Below, piece after piece: positions 59,861-64,000 of a stretch of 64,000 bases of DNA (position 1 is the first letter of the stretch; each line of letters begins with the position of its first letter). The DNA comes from an uncultured Prevotellaceae bacterium (lineage in GTDB: Bacteria; Bacteroidota; Bacteroidia; Bacteroidales; Bacteroidaceae). Location: assembly GCA_947165505.1 (NCBI GenBank), contig CAMVAT010000003.1, positions 1-64,000 on the forward strand, written 5' to 3'. The position numbers and the translations under genes were made by a program. Below the pieces are notes generated by a model. The model worked only from the letters and a program-made list of their open reading frames with translations. It was not told the DNA's origin and made no database searches.

Positions 59861-61381
59861 ATGATGAACCAACGCATCGCACAACTTTTAGATCAACTCA
59901 ACAACGGCATTTACGAGAAAGAGACAGAAATAGCGCTGTCGCTGCTGGCTGCCGTGGCAGGACAGAGCATTATCCTGTTAGGACCGCCGGGAGTGGCTAA
60001 GTCGATGGTGGCACGCAGGGTGAAAGCGGCTTTCCGCAATGCCCAATCCTTTGAATATCTCATGTCGAGATTCTCTACTCCCGACGAGATATTCGGACCG
60101 GTGAGTATCAGCAAACTGAAAGACGCCGACCGCTATGAACGTGCCGTCGAGGGGTATCTGCCCACGGCCGACGTGGCGTTTCTTGATGAGATATGGAAGG
60201 CCGGCCCCGCCATACAAAACACACTCCTAACGGTCATCAACGAAAAACTGTTCCGCAACGGAACCAAAGAGTTGCACCTGCCCTTGAAACTGCTGGTGGC
60301 TGCCAGCAACGAACTGCCTGCCCGCGGTGAGGGACTGGAGGCTCTCTGGGACCGCTTCCTCATCCGTCTGGAAAGCAGGAGCATCAGAAACGAAGAACTG
60401 TTTTGCCGCATGCTGCTCGACGACCGGGCCGAACTACCCATAGATGAGGCATTGCAAATATCCAATGATGAGTATCAGCAATGGCAGCGCCAACTGACAG
60501 CAGTGACACTGCCCGCCGACGTGCTGAGAGCCATCACACAGATACGACGAGCCTTGCGTGCCGTCAGTACCGACGAGGCCGCACAGCGGCGAGAGGTCTA
60601 TGTGAGCGACCGCCGGTGGAAGAACATCGTAAGACTGCTGCGGGCATCGGCTTTCTTGCAGGGGCGCGATGTGGTGGTGATGGCCGACCTCATGCCCGTA
60701 TATCACTGTCTGTGGCAGGAACCTGAAGAGCGCGACGGCATCCGCTCAGCACTCATTGGCATCCTCTTTGACGATGTGGCGCAGACCCTGAACGAATTGA
60801 AGGAAAACCTGAAAAAGGATATCAAGACGGCCAGGGCACAGCGTGCCGCAGGGCGTATCAGCCGCCGACAGATGGAGCGCGACGCAGATAAGAAAATTTA
60901 TAATGAGTTTTATTATCGGTTGGCCGACCGCGACGGGGGCAATACGTTTGTGGTCATGGCCGATTACCGCGAACTGCCAGACAGGGGCGACACACCCATG
61001 TCGGGGGTGCTCTATAAAGACCGCCGGCGACCCCGATACACCATCGTGCGCGCATACGACACCTCGACGGGAGCACCCGTGGGCAGCACGCCGGTAGAAC
61101 TCACACGCGACGACCAGCACCTGTATATCGACGGGGTGCGCTTCGCGCTTGAAACACTCGACAGGGGGGATGCGATGCAACTGCCTTTTGTCGATGCAGA
61201 AGACAGCGGACGGAATTACGACCACGAGATAGACGAACTGGGGAAAAAGGTGCGCGAGCGTGCCGACCAACTTGATGCCAACCTCTTCATCTCAGCCGAC
61301 GACAAGGCGGAGATACGTGAATATCTCAAAGGGCTCTTCAAGGAAATTGCATTCACACGTCAAGACCTCGGCAAATTGTAA
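59861..61381 (+). CDS. MoxR-type AAA+ ATPase (RavA-like)
   Basis: A 506-residue cytoplasmic AAA+ protein. Walker A is GPPGVAKS (41-48), Walker B VAFLDEIWKA, sensor 1 VAASNELPARGEG and the arginine-finger region WDRFLIRLESRSI. Past the lid (~270), a C-terminal part with a helical hairpin (AQRAAGRISRRQMERDADKK) resembles RavA's discoidal region, then a helical end. RavA works with the VWA protein ViaA, whose counterpart lies 80 bases downstream. Together they act as chaperones, with respiratory complexes and the membrane as known clients in E. coli. Start is ATG 59861 (or 59864), just after the stop of the membrane protein gene. Confidence 0.9.
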   Translation: MMNQRIAQLLDQLNNGIYEKETEIALSLLAAVAGQSIILLGPPGVAKSMVARRVKAAFRNAQSFEYLMSRFSTPDEIFGPVSISKLKDADRYERAVEGYLPTADVAFLDEIWKAGPAIQNTLLTVINEKLFRNGTKELHLPLKLLVAASNELPARGEGLEALWDRFLIRLESRSIRNEELFCRMLLDDRAELPIDEALQISNDEYQQWQRQLTAVTLPADVLRAITQIRRALRAVSTDEAAQRREVYVSDRRWKNIVRLLRASAFLQGRDVVVMADLMPVYHCLWQEPEERDGIRSALIGILFDDVAQTLNELKENLKKDIKTARAQRAAGRISRRQMERDADKKIYNEFYYRLADRDGGNTFVVMADYRELPDRGDTPMSGVLYKDRRRPRYTIVRAYDTSTGAPVGSTPVELTRDDQHLYIDGVRFALETLDRGDAMQLPFVDAEDSGRNYDHEIDELGKKVRERADQLDANLFISADDKAEIREYLKGLFKEIAFTRQDLGKL

Positions 61382-61461
61382 TGTTCTGCGAGGCAAGTGT
61401 TATCTCTGATTTGCCATTCCTCATTTATCATTTACCATTTATCATTTAGCGAAGCGTAAAA

Positions 61462-62985
61462 ATGTCCTGGCACACTCCTCTCGGCGCTCAGCTCACGGAT
61501 GCTAAGCAATACATCCGATGGCTGGAAATATACGTGGATACTGGCGATATTGTCGGGGTGGGCGAGGATCAATACAAGAATATACCGCTTGCTGCCTACC
61601 TCTACCGGCTGATGAGCGACCCCGTCGTTCAGATGCAGGTGCTCACGTCGCCCATACGCGCACAGGTGTTTTATAGCCAGGTGGGGCAGTTTATCATAGA
61701 CTGCGTGCATTTCACCCGCTTTGGTATGCAACGCTCATGGACCGAGATGCGTGATGCGCAAAAGGTGATGCATATACCCACCCACGACCAAGAGACATTC
61801 CAGTCGCTCTTGCAGCGGATTGATGACGACCACCGACAAGATGGGTTCGACCGCGACTTCTTTGAAAAACTGATGGCAGGCGGCGGACTTCAGCACCCGG
61901 AAAACTGGGAGAAACTACAGCGCGACTGGGTGGGGGCTATCGACGAGCGGTTGCGAACGGAGAGTGAAGAGCATATCAAGGCACGGAGTGATGCCTTTGA
62001 ACAAGGGATGAACCGGCTGATGGAGATGGCCGACGGATACGTGGCATCGCATGGCATACCTATGCAACAGGCGTTGCAGGCATGGAACCTGATGAACGGA
62101 CAATGGACAGAGTCGGAATTTGAGCGGAGGATGAATGTCGTGCGATTGCAAGACCGATACCCCGACATCCCGAAAATCGTGAACCTGATGGGGCGCAAAC
62201 CCGACAGCAGCGGCCGCGAACACCTCACCGCCGACCGTGGACAGCAGATGAAAATAGAACATTCCGCCGGAAGCGATATCGAAGGCATCACCATCGGCAA
62301 TGACCTGAATGCGCTGCTCCCGTCAGAGGTGGCTCTCTTTGCCGACCAACGCATGGGCGACCTCTTCATGCAACGCTATCTCACGCATCGGCTGCAACTG
62401 TTCCGCTACCGCTCGGAACTGACAACGCCGGCGCGAAAACTCAGTTTCATAGCCGCCTCGAGGCGCGGGCCCATGATTGTGTGCGTTGACACCTCGGCCA
62501 GTATGTATGGCACGCCGCAGCGTATCACACAGTCGTTGCTCTCGCTTCTGGAACAGACGGCCGAGCGGCTGGGACGCGATTGTTTCTTAATAGATTTTTC
62601 TGTCGGCATCAGGCCCATCGACCTGATACAACGCAGGAAACAACAGCGGTGGCAACGTCTGGGCATGACCAAGGAAGATGCCAATTTCGACTTGGGAGCC
62701 ATTCCTTTTATCGGCGGTGGTACGGATGCCCGTAATATGATGGACCAGATGTTCGAGCTGCTTGATACAGAGGGGTCGGCCTATGTCAATGCCGATGTGC
62801 TGTGGGTGACGGATTTCATGATACCCACTCCGCCGCCCGACTACCTCAAGCGGATGGCAGCGCTCAAAGACACGGGCACTCGTTTCTATGGACTGGAAAT
62901 CACCACAGAAGACGTGCCCCACGACTGGGCTCCCCATTTCAACCGGATATTCAAAATACGTTACCGTCCCGTGAGAAAATATTGA
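61462..62985 (+). CDS. VWA domain-containing protein (ViaA-like)
   Basis: A 507-residue cytoplasmic protein. The N-terminal ~330 residues are helical. The C-terminal von Willebrand A domain begins near 335 (GPMIVCVDTSAS) with an intact MIDAS site: D343, S345 and S347 in DTSAS, the threonine in GGGTDARNM and the aspartate in WVTDFMIP. ViaA-type proteins pair with RavA-type ATPases and bind metal at the MIDAS. The 61382-61461 gap has CATTTATCATTTACC-type repeats. Its 3' end overlaps the convergent lipoprotein gene by 25 bases. Confidence 0.9.
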   Translation: MSWHTPLGAQLTDAKQYIRWLEIYVDTGDIVGVGEDQYKNIPLAAYLYRLMSDPVVQMQVLTSPIRAQVFYSQVGQFIIDCVHFTRFGMQRSWTEMRDAQKVMHIPTHDQETFQSLLQRIDDDHRQDGFDRDFFEKLMAGGGLQHPENWEKLQRDWVGAIDERLRTESEEHIKARSDAFEQGMNRLMEMADGYVASHGIPMQQALQAWNLMNGQWTESEFERRMNVVRLQDRYPDIPKIVNLMGRKPDSSGREHLTADRGQQMKIEHSAGSDIEGITIGNDLNALLPSEVALFADQRMGDLFMQRYLTHRLQLFRYRSELTTPARKLSFIAASRRGPMIVCVDTSASMYGTPQRITQSLLSLLEQTAERLGRDCFLIDFSVGIRPIDLIQRRKQQRWQRLGMTKEDANFDLGAIPFIGGGTDARNMMDQMFELLDTEGSAYVNADVLWVTDFMIPTPPPDYLKRMAALKDTGTRFYGLEITTEDVPHDWAPHFNRIFKIRYRPVRKY

Positions 62986-63815
62986 CCGCCATCTGAGAGA
63001 GAGTCAAGGGGGATGGTGAAGGCAGGCGCACCATCGTCAAGCGGGCAGATGTCGTACAACTCATACTGAAACCGGAGTCCGTCGGCGGTCAGATAGGGTG
63101 GGTGGGCAGGCATGGGTAGCAACTCTAAAGGCACAGTCAGGCAATGAGCCAGCGAGGCGGTGTCGCTCACACCGAAATAGGCCATCAGTCCGCGTATCAT
63201 CTGCCGTCTTAACACATCGTCATCATCATTAACGGGGCGGGTCATCCGTTTGCCGTCAGACCTTCGGATGGTGATGCCTTGGGTGCCGTAGGTGCCATGG
63301 CCGCCACCCGTGAAATAGGAATAGTGCCACGATTCGTAGGTGATGTATTGGTCGGAAACGTAGATGAGGCGTAACTCTGTTCCCTCTTCGGGGGCTTCGT
63401 CTTGGCTTACCTCGCCGATGCGCAGTTGCTCGAGCGACTGCTCAAAACCCGTTAATATCATTTCGCAATATTGTTTGGCCAGACTGTCGGGGTGGTTGCT
63501 GGCGCGAAATGGCTTACGGCCGAAGAGCTGATTGTGGATGAACGACTTGGCTTCGCGGCTTGCCGCATCGTTGCCTGTAGGATAGTCTATATATACCTCG
63601 GCAGTGCCGAACGGCGACGTCAGTTTCATTCGTGCTGAGTCGGTGGCAAAAGGGGCAGCCGTGGCCGTGGTCGTGCCAGACGAGTGCCGGACAGTCAGGC
63701 TGTCTTCCGCCGAAGGCTGCTGGCGTGTGTGGCAGCCCGCCCATGTCATAGACAGACACAGCGAGAGTATGGCGGTAAGCAAACCCGGTGGCAGAGAGAT
63801 ACAATGATGCCTCAT
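62961..63815 (-). CDS. Lipoprotein with DUF3298/RsiV-like domain
   Basis: A 284-residue protein, ATG 63815, with a lipoprotein signal (MRHHCISLPPGLLTAILSLC...WAGC; C28). The mature domain shows YVSDQYITYESWHYSYFTGG and GHGTYGTQGITIRRSDGKRM, the strand pattern of DUF3298 (heparinase-like/RsiV fold), and ends FTIPLDSLSDGGQYFLTGR. RsiV in Bacillus binds lysozyme, but many Bacteroidetes lipoproteins have this fold with unknown ligands. I reject the longer frame to 63908 because a -7 element (63835-63842) lies within it. It overlaps the VWA gene tail-to-tail. Confidence 0.8.
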   Translation of the reverse strand: MRHHCISLPPGLLTAILSLCLSMTWAGCHTRQQPSAEDSLTVRHSSGTTTATAAPFATDSARMKLTSPFGTAEVYIDYPTGNDAASREAKSFIHNQLFGRKPFRASNHPDSLAKQYCEMILTGFEQSLEQLRIGEVSQDEAPEEGTELRLIYVSDQYITYESWHYSYFTGGGHGTYGTQGITIRRSDGKRMTRPVNDDDDVLRRQMIRGLMAYFGVSDTASLAHCLTVPLELLPMPAHPPYLTADGLRFQYELYDICPLDDGAPAFTIPLDSLSDGGQYFLTGR

Positions 63816-63834
63816 AGACGTAGAAATGATACTG

Positions 63835-63842
63835 CAAAAGTA
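63835..63842 (-). promoter_or_regulatory. -7 element of the DUF3298-like lipoprotein gene
   Basis: CAAAAGTA reads TACTTTTG on the minus strand, 20 bases before the ATG at 63815. Confidence 0.55.
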
Positions 63843-63891
63843 AAGAAAAAATATGACTCGCCAGTCCTGACGGTCTTTTTTTTGCATAAAA

Positions 63892-63923
63892 TTTGTATGT
63901 TTCATCAAAAAGGTGTATCTTTG
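63892..63923 (+). promoter_or_regulatory. Right-facing promoter at the window edge
   Basis: TTTG (63892-63895), a 20-base spacer and TATCTTTG (63916-63923) form a full promoter. No start codon with a credible frame follows before 64000, so the gene it drives begins outside the window, with a leader of at least 70 nt. Confidence 0.65.
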
Positions 63924-64000
63924 CAGAGAAAACCTTTGTTAAGCCGACGGCGTGAGCCGCCAAATACCAACCTTTTTTAGTTAACCGATTTTTTTATACT

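Overview
The window looks like a chromosomal segment of a GC-rich Bacteroidales bacterium, most likely Prevotellaceae. Seen directly: many genes are preceded by the Bacteroidetes promoter pattern (TTTG at -33, TAnnTTTG at -7); there is a BspA-type leucine-rich-repeat protein, the type IX secretion protein PorQ, a Wzi capsule protein, a tmRNA with tag GNNKYALAA, and a GH10 xylanase fused to a CE1 esterase. That fusion architecture is known from rumen Prevotella. Species cannot be fixed from sequence alone. No rRNA, tRNA, CRISPR array, transposase or prophage gene was seen.

Layout. 1-3261: 3'-truncated BspA-like surface protein on the minus strand. 3637-9575: iron alcohol dehydrogenase, a single-chain MmeI-type restriction-modification enzyme and a MATE exporter. 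9666-16246: a very large alpha-2-macroglobulin-like protein translationally coupled to a DUF1573 protein. 16251-18098: meaB bracketed by copies of the same composite intergenic repeat. 18132-27957: housekeeping and envelope genes (ispH, cmk, porQ, TonB, polyprenyl synthase, TatD nuclease, PagL-like lipid A deacylase, AAA-CYTH fusion, phosphoglycerate-mutase-like phosphatase). 28131-31539: secreted low-complexity protein, Wzi and a small lipoprotein.

31561-44626 is an exopolysaccharide or capsule locus. A WecA-like initiating transferase, EpsG-like polymerase, Wzx flippase, four glycosyltransferases and a secreted glycoside-hydrolase-like protein converge on Wzz, a Wza-like SLBB export protein and a second initiating sugar transferase. 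Together these cover initiation, elongation, flipping, polymerisation, length control and export. A TPR protein and an M15 peptidase follow.

47524-48426 holds ssrA with a textbook promoter and a ridA-like gene broken by a one-base frameshift. 48609-50613 holds two small unknown proteins, a HAD phosphatase and a ZIP transporter. 50761-59003 is a plant hemicellulose and pectin side-chain cluster (GH10-CE1, two GH43, GH53, one lipoprotein) with no SusC/SusD pair in view. 59065-62985 is a membrane protein / MoxR ATPase / VWA protein operon of the RavA-ViaA kind. A DUF3298-like lipoprotein and an outward-facing promoter close the window.

A striking overall feature is the intergenic DNA. At least four families of short palindromic repeats, plus low-complexity tracts, sit between genes, often directly behind stop codons. 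No single clearly novel defence or mobile system was found. The best candidates for new biology are these repeat families, the MoxR/VWA operon with its membrane partner, the AAA-CYTH fusion, and the glycoside-hydrolase-like enzyme built into the polysaccharide operon.
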